From Symbiodinium natans (taxonomy: Eukaryota; Sar; Dinophyceae; Suessiales; Symbiodiniaceae), in assembly GCA_905221605.1 (NCBI GenBank), contig CAJNDS010000146.1:62001-126000 (forward strand): a DNA stretch of 64,000 nt, written 5' to 3'. The notes beneath the pieces were generated by a model. That model did no database searches. It was not told the DNA's origin and saw only the letters and a program-made list of their open reading frames with translations. This document shows, piece after piece, positions 20,591-31,991 of this stretch. The translations under genes and the position numbers were made by a program. Within the stretch, counting starts at the first letter, position 1. The number at the start of each line of letters is the position of its first letter.

Positions 20591-22043
20591 GTAGGTTCAG
20601 GGTTGAGGGTTTGGTACCCCTCAAATTGAAAACGGGGGGTCTTGATATGGTGAGTTCTCAAAGTTGTGGTCCTTCTGGGGTATCCGAAATTTCGGGGCCG
20701 CCCTAGAAATCCTAAACCCTAAGCCCTCAGAGAATCCCCCATATGACTTTATGGAACATGCCTTCAGTCTCTGCTGGACTCCAGTCTGTATGCCTATGTT
20801 GGGTTTTAGACTTTAGGCTTTAGGGTCTAGGGCGTTTAGAGCTCTGGGTTTAGAGATGGTACAGTACTTGAAAGTTCTTCGGTCATGTTAACAAAAATAA
20901 ACAAGATTCTGACCACAGCTGGAGATACCGCACTTATGTCCCTAAACCCTGGACACCCTAAAACAGGAAAAGGTGAGCGGCGCCGTCCCGTCGCTGGCGG
21001 CGCCAGTGAAGATCTGCGCAGGGCGGGTGAATAGGGGTGGCTCAGGGTCGTTAAGGCCTCGACACCCTGTGAAGTCCCATGAAAGCCTATGGAATCTTAT
21101 CAACCCTATGAAGCCCTGTGAAGCCCTGCACAGCCCGTTGAAACCTTATGAGGGTTTAGGGTTTAGGGTTTAGGGTTATGAGATCTCTGAGACTTACTAA
21201 CTGGCTAGAACTGGGCTTCTGGCTGGAGTTCTAAGCCGCTCAACTGGCTTTCCTGGCTTACCCCGAGTACTTGTAAGCTGCCAGAGCCCACAACTACATC
21301 TAGATAGCAAGCCCCTTAACTTGCAACTTTCAGGCAGTTCAACCCCGGCTGCAGCCAAACACTACCCGCTAAACCCTAAACCCTACACCCTAATTTCCAC
21401 CCCGGCCTTCTTAGGCCGCCCCACCCTTTTCTGGGGTGCCTGGACCCAGAACTTTTCGACGGACAATGGGTGGTGCCATTGGAGAGTGGCCGAGTGCATC
21501 GATAAACATGAGCCGTTCAGGGGTTGAGGGGTTGAAAAGTTTAGGGTTTAGGGTTGAGGGTCCGTCTTTTCCCTTTCCTCCGTCCCCTCACGCCCCCCTA
21601 GTCGCCCTAGCCCTCCCTCGCCTGACCCCCCTCCCTTGCTGGCCCCGCTGCCCCCCCTCCCCTGACCCGCTCTTGGCTCATCCTGACCGCCTGAGATCAT
21701 GTATGGAAACGCGCTTTGTAGAGATTTGAAGCATTTTGATGGTGGGAATGGAGCGCGGCAGCCATAAACCCCAAAAGGCAATGGTTTGGGTGGTGACCTG
21801 TGCATTGAAAATAGATGCCTTCGGGTGACATGCCTAAACCCTAAACCATAAACCGTAAACCCTAAAACCTAAACCCTAAACGCTGTTGCAATTTGGGTTT
21901 CACGGGTTTAGTTCAACTAAACCCCAAACCCTTAAACCCTTAAACCCCTAAACCCCTAAGCCCCTAAACCCCTAAACCCCTAAACCCCTAAACCCTAAAC
22001 CCCTAAACCCTAATCCCTAAACTGTTCAGAATATAGGGAGCCC

Positions 22044-22236
22044 TCAGCCCTGTCTGGGACTGGGGATCTGGCAATACTCAAACCCTAAACCCTAAACCCT
22101 AACCCTAAACCCTGAACCCCAAACCCTAAACCCTCCTAAACCCTAAACCTGGGACTGGGGATCTGGCAATACTCAAGACCACAGGTGAGGCAGATCTTCA
22201 CTTTGCTGACGATGGGGATGATGATCTCCAGAGCTT
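22044..22236 (-). CDS. C-terminal exons of an unidentified gene split by a telomeric intron
   Basis: The minus strand reads ALEIIIPIVSKVKICLTCGL, then EYCQIPSP (22149-22236). Then comes a 95-base telomeric intron (22054-22148), then RQG and a TGA at 22044-22046. Codons are strongly C-ending and the frame is natural. The intron donor is GTTTAGG and the acceptor CCCAG. The same 28 bases stand on both sides of the telomeric block (22054-22081 and 22149-22176). No domain is recognised. Confidence 0.6.
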
Positions 22237-22360
22237 TGGTTTAGGGTTTAGGGTTTAGGGTTTAGGGTTTAGGGTTTAGGGTTTAGGGTTTAGGGTTTCG
22301 GGTTTAGGGTTTAGGGTTTAGGGTTTAGGGTTTAGGGTTTAGGGTTTAGGGTTTGGGGTG
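22235..22360. repeat. TTTAGGG array
   Basis: About 17 TTTAGGG units with one TTTCGGG. Confidence 0.95.
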
Positions 22361-22454
22361 CTTGAGCCCCCCTTAGCCTCAAAGGGTCAAAGGGTTTGAG
22401 GTTTAGGGATCCGGGTTCAGGGGGCGGAGCCGAGGGGTAAGGGGTATTCTTTGG

Positions 22455-22471
22455 GGCTCTCTCTCACTCTC

Positions 22472-22520
<49 letters not shown>
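22455..22520. repeat. CT dinucleotide microsatellite
   Basis: (CT)n with a few interruptions. Confidence 0.95.
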
Positions 22521-23184
22521 GCGGGATTTAGGGCTTAGGGTTTAGGGTTTAGGGTTTAGGGTTAGGGTTTAGGGTTCTTATTTCTCGCCTCACGGGCTCT
22601 CCCGCCCCGGGGTTTAGCGGTTTCGGGCCAATATCTCCCCAACTATTGTTGTGCTTTCAAAACATCCGTCGCAGGGTTAGATAAGCCCTAAACCCCATAA
22701 GCCCTAAGCCGTTAACCCTAAACCCTATAAGCCTAAACTCTATAAGCCCTAAGAAATCCGAAGCCCTAAGAGCCCTAAATCTTGGGGTGTAGGATTCCAT
22801 CCTGGTTGACATTTGGGCTTTTGTTTAGGGAGTCGGGATGAAATTTGGGGTCGGCCCTTTCAAAGCCTCTGAAATAATTCCTGGGTTTGGGGCTTGCTTG
22901 TAAGGTTTCATTTGTTTAAGTACACCAAAAAAGACCATAATCTTCCCCACAGTGCCCTTGTAAGCTTCTTTCTGAGGTGCAAATAGTAGGACGCATGATC
23001 CTCCTGGACCTAAGTAGGGAAGGGCCTACCAAGCAATCTCCAAAAGGCCAAACGGACTCCAGACCCGCACCTTCTCATAAAATCGGAAAAATTCACCTAA
23101 TGTTATGCCCTTCCGGTCCATATACACGCATAGTATAAGAACCCCCCCCCCCACCAAAAAAAAATAAAAAAACAACCCTATCCA

Positions 23185-23355
23185 ACCCTAAACCCTAAAC
23201 CCTAAACCCTAAACCCTAAAGCCTAAACCCTAACCCTAAACCCTAAACCCTAAACCCTAAACCCTAAACCCTAAACCCTAAACCCTAAACCCTAAACCCT
23301 AAACCCTAAACCCTAACCCTGAACCCTGAACCCTGAACCCTGAACCCTAAACCCT
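23185..23355. repeat. CCCTAAA array passing into CCCTGAA
   Basis: About 18 CCCTAAA-type units, then four CCCTGAA units, then CCCTAAA again. Confidence 0.95.
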
Positions 23356-23385
23356 ACACTACGGCCCCTGTAGTAAGCCCGAAAC

Positions 23386-23457
23386 CTTCTCAGGATAGAC
23401 GGCCAGTACATCCTCGTCATCCAGAAAGGAGAGGACGTCCCGGTACACACCTGGAAT
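23386..23457 (-). CDS. Candidate exon, weak F-box-like resemblance
   Basis: Exactly 24 codons between an acceptor CAACAG and a donor GTTTCG. It reads IPGVYRDVLSFLDDEDVLAV then YPEK. The VLSFLDDEDVLAV part is reminiscent of the core of an F-box (ilsfLxxxDLlxv), but the stretch is far too short to assign. It is flanked by CCCTAAA on its left, as other minus-strand exons here are. Confidence 0.5.
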
Positions 23458-23934
23458 CTGTTGTGGTTTAGGGTTGAGGGTTTAGGGTTTAGGGCGTTCT
23501 AGTTAGTTGCGAGGCTTACAAGCCTACTTACATATTGCGTATGGCCAGTTAGGGGATGAAGAAGCGGTACTTAACCGTGGTTATAGCCCGTTGGTACCCC
23601 TACACCCTAAACCCTAAACCCTAAACGTCCCTTGAGCCTTCAAGCAGGGCTGCGAGGGGTTCCTTTTTACATCTTATGGCATTTCGAGCAGGTTGCAGAA
23701 AAAAGAGCGCGTAGGCATGTGAGAAATGTGCCCTAAACCCTAAACCCTAAACCTGAAACCCCGAGCCTGCAAGCAATATGTGCTTCCAGGTTGTGGATGC
23801 ACTAAAGAAGAAGAACGAGAACTCACGAACCACCCAAACTAAATCCACCTGACGCCTACAAACCCCGAACCCGAATTACGCCAAGGCAAAGGATTTGGGG
23901 TTTAAGGCTGAAGGGCTAGGGCATAGGAAACCCT

Positions 23935-24052
23935 ATCAGCACAAAGCCCATCAACAAAAAATCAAACCAAGACAAGCAAACCAAAAAATCAAACCAAGAC
24001 AAGCAAGCCCATCAACAAAAAATCAAACCAAGACAAGCAAACCTGAAAGTCC
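23935..24052. repeat. Short tandem duplication
   Basis: AATCAAACCAAGACAAGCAA occurs three times, two of them preceded by CCCATCAACAAAA. Confidence 0.85.
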
Positions 24053-24699
24053 GATAAGCACTGAACCCTGAACCCGAACAATGAGACCTACCAAGAGGTT
24101 TCCGAAAATAAGAGTACCTTCTTGGGGTCCTTATTCTAAGGGAAATCGTATCATTTGGGGGTCCATTTAGGGTTCCCTTATTCTCGCAAACCCCCAGATC
24201 AGCCCGAAAAGTCTAAACCCTTGTAAACCCTGAATCCTGAACCCTATAAACCCAAAACCCTAAACCCTGAACCTTAAACCCTGAACCCTAAACCCTCAAC
24301 TCTTTTCCAAACGCCAACCCTGTAACCCTCGGTTGGAAATTTGATCCCAAAACCCGAAAGACCCAATATCCTAAACTAGGCCCAAGAGCAACCAAGGAAT
24401 AAAAAAGGGTGCCATGTTTAGTTTAAAGGTGCTTGTAAGGGAACCTAAACCCTAAAAGAAGAGAGTATGGGCCTACTCTGGGTCCCAGGAGCCCCAAACC
24501 CTATACCCTATACTCCAGACCCTTTTTTTGAATAAGGGCCTACTCCGTGTCCTAGTAGCCCTAACCCCTATACTCTGAACTCTAAACCCTGAAAAAAAGG
24601 AATACGGCCCTACTCTAGGTCCCATCGCAACCGCACCACCCGGCCGCCGGGTACCGAGGACGGTGCGGACTTTGCCGGAGAGTGGGTCGATAAGGTGGC

Positions 24700-25750
24700 A
24701 AATCATCTCCTTTCGTTTAGGGTTTAGGGTTTAGGGGTTAGGGTTTGGGGTTTAGGGTTTAAGAGTTTACGGTTCAGGGTTTAGGGTTTACTGCGTAAGA
24801 GTTTAAAAGCATAGACATGTGTCGCTAAGCGGTTGAAGCCTTTTTGTGGGGGAGGGCGGGGGTGGGCTGTTCCCAAAACAAGGGCCCATCCCTAAACCCA
24901 TCAATCGTTAAAGCAGGCTTGCAGAAACACCCACGTCCTCCCAAAGCACCAGCTGCGCAGGGGTTCCCAGTAACGTTTAGGTTTCAGGGCTTAGGGTTGA
25001 GGGTGAGGTTTATGCAAAACCCCAACCCCACCCCTTCCCCACCCCTTGAACCTCCCCAAACATGAATATGACGGCCCTAAACCCTAAACCCTAAACCCTA
25101 AACCCTAAACCCTAATTCTTAAACCCCTAAACCCCCCCTAAATCTCCTAAACCTCAAGGTTGAAGCCTCCACCCTAAAGCCCAAACCCCAAACCCTAAAC
25201 CCGAAACCCTAAACCACCCTATAAACCCTAAAGCCCTTCCCAAACCCCTAAACCCCTAAACCCCAAAACCCCTAAACCCCAAAACCCCAAAACCCCAAAA
25301 CCCCTAAACCCCCCTTACCCCCAAAATTTGAAGGTTCCAGCCTCCCCCCCAAAGCCGAAACCTAAATCCTAAGCCCTAAAGCCCTGAACCCCTGAACCCC
25401 CAACTGCCCTTTTATAATAAAGGGGACTCTTAATATATGCACGAAAATCTGGTAACCCAACCCTAAACCCTAAACCCTAAACCCCTAAACCCTAAACCCC
25501 TAAACCCCTACTAAAGCCCTGAACCCCTAAACCCCCAACTACCCTTCAATAAAGGGGACTTATAATACATACCCGAAAATCTGGTAACCCATACCCTAAA
25601 CCCTAAACCCTAAACCCTAAACCCTAAACCCTAAGCCCCTAAACCCCCCTAAACCCCCCCAATATAAACCCCCCTAAACCCCCCTAAGCCCCCCTAAACC
25701 CCCCCTAAACCTCCCCAACCCCCAAAACCTGAGGCTCAAGCCTCCACTTG
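24700..25750. other. Telomeric variants, no gene recognised
   Basis: Mixed CCCTAAA, CCCCTAAA, CCCCAAAA and CCCCCCTAAA units. Two related blocks (about 25390-25470 and 25515-25590) share AAAGGGGACTTATAAT-type sequence and CGAAAATCTGGTAACCCA, suggesting a local duplication. No open frame of note. Confidence 0.5.
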
Positions 25751-25799
25751 CTGCCAGGAGGGCCGCCGCCTCCTGGACGCGTAGCTTGTGGGTGCACCC
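25748..25799 (-). CDS. Candidate exon, unidentified
   Basis: The minus strand reads CTHKLRVQEAAALLAA on a small island with an eight-unit TTTAGGG array on its right and CCCTAAA variants on its left. Confidence 0.35.
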
Positions 25800-26269
25800 A
25801 GGGTTTAGGGTTTAGGGTTTAGGGTTTAGGGTTTAGGGTTTAGGGTTTAGGGTTTAGGTTTTTTAGGGCTTTGGTCTTGGGGGTTTAGGGTGTTTCGGGT
25901 GTCTAGGTGTGGGGGACGGTGGGGGTTGGTCTGTGCAGAACCCTACACGCCAAACCCTAAACCCTAAAACCCCAAACCCTGTTGCGACAATGGTGTGCTA
26001 GTTCCTGAGCCGCACCTGTCAAGCTCGAGCTTCAGGCCGAACGAAATTCTAAGACCCTATAAACCCTGAACCCTAATTAAGCGCATTCCGCATTCCGCAT
26101 TCCCTTAAATTGTATCCCAGAAGTCCCAAACGTTAAGCCCTTAAATGCCTAGGCCCTGAACAGTAAACCTCGGGGCTCGCGGGAAAATCCCAAACCCCAA
26201 GCCGGAAATCCGGAGTCCAAAAAAACTGAACTCAACGGCCTAAACCCCGAACCCCTAAACCCTGAACCC

Positions 26270-26545
26270 TGAACCCTGAACCCCAAACCCTAAACCCTAA
26301 ACCCTAAACCCTAAACCCTAAACCCTAAACCCTAAACCCTAAACCCTAAACCCTAAAACCCTAAAACCCTAAAACCCTAAACCCCCGACCACCTCAAGTG
26401 ATGGGGCGCCTCCCTCGAGCTAACTTTGGCTCGTAGGGGCAGCTGCTGCTGCTTGCGACCTAGGGTTTAGGGTTTAGGGTTTAGGGTTTAGGGTTTAGGG
26501 TTTAGGGTTTAGGGTTTAGGGTTTAGGGTTTAGGGTATTTTTATT
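26270..26545 (-). CDS. Candidate exon inside a telomeric foldback
   Basis: The island 26385-26460 reads RKQQQLPLRAKVSSREAPHH on the minus strand and ends at GAG-GTGGTC. CCCTAAA units (26280-26380) lie on its left and about eleven TTTAGGG units (26460-26545) on its right. Nearby minus-strand islands with plausible text are LPSGLAAPSTEPAAVVQEQT (about 27700-27755) and SIAPDKEMPAARNP (about 27068-27115). They may be exons of one gene; this is inference from strand, spacing and codon use. Confidence 0.35.
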
Positions 26546-27594
26546 AGGGTGTTTTTAGGGTTCAAGATTTTGGGTTTAGGGTATTTTCGGGGCTTAGGGT
26601 TTAGGGGAACTTTGGGGGTTTTGAGGGTTTCAAGGTTTAGGGTTTCAGGGTCTAGGGCCTATGGCTTTTGGTTCAGGCTTTAGGGGTCAGGGTTTGGGAT
26701 TCCCCTGAACCCTAAAGCCCACATGCTGAAGACCCAAACACTACACCCTCAAGAACCCCAACCTCCTAAACCCCAAACCCTAAACCCCAAATCCAAAAAC
26801 ACAAATCCTAACCCCCAAGCCCCCAAACCCCTTTACCCCAAACCCCTCAACCCCTAAACGCCCTAAACCGCAAACTCCTGGACTCCAAGCCCTGAAACCA
26901 TAGACCCCTGACACCCAAGTCCCACCCCCCAACCCTGAACCCCAAACCCTAGACCCCAAACCCTAGAACCCAAATCCGAAGAAGCCCAAACCCCTAAACC
27001 TGTAGTCCTAAACTGAAAAACCTAATTCCTAGTCCCTTAAAGCCTCAAACCCTAAACCCCAAAAACCCTAAACTGGGTTTCTGGCTGCTGGCATCTCCTT
27101 GTCTGGAGCTATGGATTTCGGGTTTAGGGTTGAGGAGTTTCGGGTTTCGGGTTTAGTGTTGAGGCTCTAGCGGGTTTTGAAATAGGTTCTCGGCTTTGGG
27201 GGTTTTAGCATTGAAGGTTTTGGGGGCTTTAGGGGTTTTAGGGGTTTAGCGGTTCAGGGTTTAAGGATGTAGGGTTTTAGGAGTTCAAGGGTTCAGGGTT
27301 TTAGGGTTCAGGGTGTTGGGGTTCTGGGTTCAGGATCGGGGAAACACAACAACACAGCACCTACTCAGAGATCAGGGTAAAACCGCTGCGCCTACTAGAA
27401 GGGAGCTAAGAATAGATCAAGAAATAAATTCCCTGAAACATGAATAAACAGGTTTCGGGAGGTTTAGGGGATTTGGTGTTTAGCCCCTGAAACCCTAAAT
27501 TCTAGACTCTTAAACCCTAAAACCTGAACCATAAGCTCTAGACCCAAACCCCTCAGACCCGAAACTCTGACCCCTAAACCCTGAACACTGATCC

Positions 27595-27680
27595 CTGATC
27601 CCTGATCCCTGATCCCTGAACCCTGAACCCTGAACCCTGAACCCTGAACCCTGAACCCTGAACCCTAAACCCTAAACCCT
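27595..27680. repeat. CCCTGAT and CCCTGAA variant array
   Basis: Four CCCTGAT units followed by eight CCCTGAA units and then CCCTAAA. Confidence 0.9.
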
Positions 27681-28679
27681 AAACTGAACCTGGAATTTGT
27701 TTGCTCCTGCACAACTGCCGCGGGCTCCGTCGATGGAGCCGCCAGGCCTGAGGGCAGGGTTTTGGGCTTGGGGTTTTAGGGCTTAGGGCTTAGGGCTCAG
27801 GGCTTAGGGCTTAGGGCTTAGGGTTTAGGGTTTAGGGTTTAGGGGCCAGAGTTTCGGGTTTAGGGCTTAGGAGTTTCGGGTTTTAAGGCGTTAGGATGGC
27901 TTTGAAGGCTTTCGGGTTCAGAGCTTCATTTCTATAAGCTTGATCCGGAACTTCCAAGGACCTACCGGAAGACGCCAGCCTGCAATCCGGTTCAGAAAAG
28001 CCGTCAAATGCACCGAGAGAGATTTAGGGATCAAGGTTTCAGGGTTTAGGGTTTTAGGCGTTTAGGGTTTTCGGGTGTGGGGATTAAGGTTTAGGGTCTA
28101 TGGTTCAGGGTCTAGGGCTTGAGGGTTTGAGGGTTCTTGGGTTTAGGGTTTTAAGGTTTTAGTGTTTAGGATTTTAGGATTTTAGGGTTGTCGATTTTAG
28201 GTGGATAGTGTTGGGTTTTAGTGTGTAGGGGTTAGTTTTTTTTTTTTTTTTTGGGGGGGGAGCTTGCGGTGTTGGGCTTAGGGTTTTAGTGTGTTGGGTT
28301 ACGGTGCAGGGTCTACAGGGTTCCTGGTATCTTCGCAACGTGGCAGGCTTCACAGCGAAAACTTTGGAAGGTCCTGAACCCCAAGAAGCAAACCAGGATA
28401 GCTGCATGGTCCCCGATATGGGGTTATCGGTTTAGGGTTTAGGGTGTAGGGCTTAGGGAAATATACCTACCAGGTTCCCTAAACCCTAAACCCTAAACCC
28501 TAAACCCTAAACCCTAAACACTAAACCCTAAACCCTAAACCCTAAACCCTTTTTTTCCTAAACCCTAAATCCCAAACCCTGCTTAGAAAGTCCCCCGATC
28601 CTGTAAGAACCCTAAACCCTGAACCCTCGAAGCCGGGCTGAGAGTGTCTTAGGGTTGTTACTTTCGGGTTTAGGGCTTA

Positions 28680-28830
28680 GCAACCGTTCGGCACGACACG
28701 CGGCACGCGCGTCTCGGGACGCGGTCCGGCACGTGGCCGCTGACCCCCCTCGGCACGCAGCCTGTTCCAGGTCTATATAAAGCGACGCGGTGCTCGTGTG
28801 CGTTTCTAGGAGGTGATAAAACGCACTGGT
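28680..28830. other. GC-rich left border of the 210-bp array
   Basis: Contains CGGCACGCGCGT-type motifs that reappear at the right border (31435-31480), a TATATAAA string at 28774-28781, and a hairpin GTGCGTTT...AAAACGCAC (28798-28826) matching the hairpin in each array unit. Confidence 0.6.
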
Positions 28831-28849
28831 ACTTGTGTTTCGAGTTTAG

Positions 28850-31330
28850 GGTTTAGGGGCTCTCTCCCACAGTTCGCTCCTTCCCCTCCCGTTCCCCTCC
28901 CCTCCCCTCCGTTTCCCTCCAATGACCCTTAAGCTCCGTCCAAAAAGGCTCTGTGCGTTTCTGGAGGCCTGGAAAACGCACGTGAGCTTTCGGGTTTAGG
29001 ATTCAGGGAAGCACCTGGAGCCTCTTCAGCAGCTTTAGGGTCTTGTGAGTGAGTTTAGGCTTTAGGGGCTCGCTCCCACTGTTCGCTCCTTCCCCTCCCG
29101 GTCCCCTCCCCTCCCCTCCGTTTCCCTCCAATGACCCTTAAGCTCCGTCCAAAAAAGGCTCTGTGCGTTTCGGGAGGCCTGGAAAACGCACGTGAGCTTT
29201 CGGGTTTAGGATTCAGGGAAGCACCTGGAGCCTCTTCATCAGCTTTAGAGGGTCTTGTGAATGAGTTTAGGCTTTAGGGGCTGACTCCCACAGTTCGCTC
29301 CTTCCTCTCCCGGTCCCCTCCCCTCCCCTCCGTTTCCCTCCAATGACCCTTAAGCTCCGTCCAAAAAGGCTCTGTGCGTTTCTGGAGGCCTGGAAAACGC
29401 ACGTGAGCTTTCGGGTTTAGGATTCAGGGAAGCATCTGGAGCCTCTTCATCAGCTTTAGAGGGTCTTGTGAATGAGTTTAGGCTTTAGGGGCTGACTCCC
29501 ACAGTTCGCTCCTTCCCTCCAATGACCCTTAAGCTCCGTCCAAAAAGGCTCTGTGCGTTTCGGGAGGCCTGGAAAACGCACGTGAGCTTTCGGGTTTAGG
29601 ATTCAGGGAAGCACCTGGAGCCTCTTCAGCAGCTTTAGGGTCTTGTGAATGAGTTTAGGCTTTAGGGGCTGACTCCCACAGTTCGCTCCTTCCTCTCCCG
29701 GTCCCCTCCCCTCCCCTCCGTTTCCCTCCAATGGCCCTTAAGCTCCGTCCAAAAAGGCTCTGTGCGTTTCTGGAGGCCTGGAAAACGCACGTGAGCTTTC
29801 GGGTTTAGGATTCAGGGAAGCACCTGGAGCCTCTTCAGCAGCTTTAGGGTCTTGTGAGTGAGTTTAGGCTTTAGGGGCTCGCTCCCACTGTTCGCTCCTT
29901 CCCCTCCCGGTCCCCTCCCCTCCCCTCCGTTTCCCTCCAATGACCCTTAAGCTCCGTCCAAAAAAGGCTCTGTGCGTTTCGGGAGGCCTGGAAAACGCAC
30001 GTGAGCTTTCGGGTTTAGGATTCAGGGAAGCACCTGGAGCCTCTTCATCAGCTTTAGAGGGTCTTGTGAATGAGTTTAGGCTTTAGGGGCTGACTCCCAC
30101 AGTTCGCTCCTTCCTCTCCAGGTCCCCTCCCCTCCCCTCCGTTTCCCTCCAATGACCCTTAAGCTCCGTCCAAAAAGGCTCTGTGCGTTTCTGGAGGCCT
30201 GGAAAACGCACGTGAGCTTTCGGGTTTAGGATTCAGGGAAGCATCTGGAGCCTCTTCATCAGCTTTAGAGGGTCTTGTGAATGAGTTTAGGCTTTAGGGG
30301 CTCCCCTCCCCTCCGTTTCCCTCCAATGACCCTTAAGCTCCGTCCAAAAAGGCTCTGTGCATTTCTGGAGGCCTGGAAAACGCACGTGAGCTTTCGGGTT
30401 TACGATTCAGGGAAGCACCTGGAGCCTCTTCATCAGCTTTAGGGTCTTGTGAATGAGTTTAGGCTTTAGGGGCTCGCTCCCACTGTTCCTCCTTCCCCTC
30501 CCGGTCCCCTCCCCCCCCCTCCGTTTCCCTCCAATGACCCTTAAGCTCCGTCCAAAAAGGCTCTGTGCGTTTCTGGAGGCCTGGAAAACGCACGTGAGCT
30601 TTCGGGTTTAGGATTCAGGGAAGCACCTGGAGCCTCTTCATCAGCTTTAGGGTCTTGTGAGTGAGTTTAGGCTTTAGGGGCTCGCTCCCACAGTTCGCTC
30701 CTTCCCCTCCCGTTCCCCTCCCCTCCCCTCCGTTTCCCTCCAATGACCCTTAAGCTCCGTCCAAAAAGGCTCTGTGCGTTTGTGGAGGCCTGGAAAACGC
30801 ACGTGAGCTTTCGGGTTTCTAGGATTCAGGGAAGCATCTGGAGCCTCTTCATCAGCTTTAGAGGGTCTTGTGAATGAGTTTAGGCTTTAGGGGCTGACTC
30901 CCACAGTTCGCTCCTTCCTCTCCCGGTCCCCTCCCCTCCCCTCCGTTTCCCTCCAATGGCCCTTAAGCTCCGTCCAAAAAGGCTCTGTGCGTTTCTGGAG
31001 GCCTGGAAAACGCACGTGAGCTTTCGGGTTTATAGGATTCAGGGAAGCATCTGGAGCCTCTTCATCAGCTTTAGAGGGTCTTGTGAATGAGTTTAGGCTT
31101 TAGGGGCTGACTCCCACAGTTCGCTCCTTCCTCTCCCGGTCCCCTCCCCTCCCCTCCGTTTCCCTCCAATGGCCCTTAAGCTCCGTCCAAAAAGGCTCTG
31201 TGCGTTTCTGGAGGCCTGGAAAACGCCCGTGAGCTTTCGGGTTTAGGATTCAGGGAAGCACCTGGAGCCTCTTCATCAGATTTAGGGTCTTGTGAGTGAG
31301 TTTAGGCTTTAGGGGCTCGCTCCCACAGTT
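28850..31330. repeat. Tandem array, about 12 copies of a ~210-bp unit
   Basis: AAGCTCCGTCCAAAAA recurs about every 210 bases (near 28930, 29138, 29350, 29529, 29738, 29948, 30159, 30325, 30544, 30753, 30966 and 31179). Two units are shortened (about 166 and 179). Each unit has a CCCCTCCC-rich stretch, GTTTCCCTCCAATGACCCTT, and a hairpin GTGCGTTT-TCTGGAGGCCTGG-type loop-AAAACGCAC. It also has GAGCTTTCGGGTTTAGGATT, AGCCTCTTCATCAGC and GAGTTTAGGCTTTAGGGGCT. No frame is open across the units. Alternating unit variants (CACCTGG/CATCTGG, ATCAGC/GCAGC) suggest amplification of multi-unit blocks. Confidence 0.95.
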
Positions 31331-31492
31331 ATAGTTGGCCATGTTCCTGTGCGTTCTTAGAGGGCCTGAAAACGCATGGGGACGTTCCCTTTCTGTGCAG
31401 AATAGCTCTTGATTTCAGCACGTGCGTGCTGGAGACGCAAGTTTCCAGCACGCGCGTACGGAACGCCGGCACGCGCGTATCGAAGCAGCTTT

Positions 31493-31703
31493 GGTTTAGG
31501 GTTTAGGGTTTAGGGTTTAGGGTTTAGGGTTTAGGGTTTAGGGTTTAGGGTTTAGGGTTTAGGGTTTAGGGTTTAGGGTTTAGGGTTTAGGGTTTAGGGT
31601 TTAGAGTTTAGGGTTTAGGGTTTAGGGTTTAGGGTTTAGGGTTTAGGGTTTAGGGTTTAGGGTTTAGGGTTTAGGGTTTAGGGTTTAGGGTTTAGGGTTT
31701 AGG
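31493..31703. repeat. TTTAGGG array, about 30 units
   Basis: Nearly perfect TTTAGGG with one TTTAGAG unit, between the right border of the 210-bp array and a foldback-type element. Confidence 0.97.
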
Positions 31704-31873
31704 ATGGTCCCATATTATGGGCCCTTCCTTGATTGGGGAACCCTCATATACCCCTTATCTACCCTATTAAACTCAAGGGCCCACACTTCAGAACCCTTTA
31801 AAGAAGGTAAGGGGCCATGTTGAGGGACAATGTAGCTACCCAAGGAGGATATGTAAGAGGGAGACTACCCACC
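31703..31873. mobile_element. GGTCCCATATTATGGGCCC-type element
   Basis: Shares ATGGTCCC, GGGCCC, an ACTTCAGAACCCT motif and AAAGAAGGTAAGGG, in the same order, with 34738-34866 and 36228-36352. Confidence 0.55.
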
Positions 31874-31991
31874 TGATATGGGCTTAGGATTTAGGTTGGG
31901 GATTTGAGGTTTGGCCATTAAAAAATGCTTTCAGGTTCACGTGATCACGTCTTGTAGGCATACCGTTTGTCCTGTGCCACTTATGACATCA

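Noticed and set aside
28774-28781. TATATAAA as a promoter TATA box
   Set aside because: Dinoflagellate promoters generally lack classical TATA boxes, and no gene start lies downstream.
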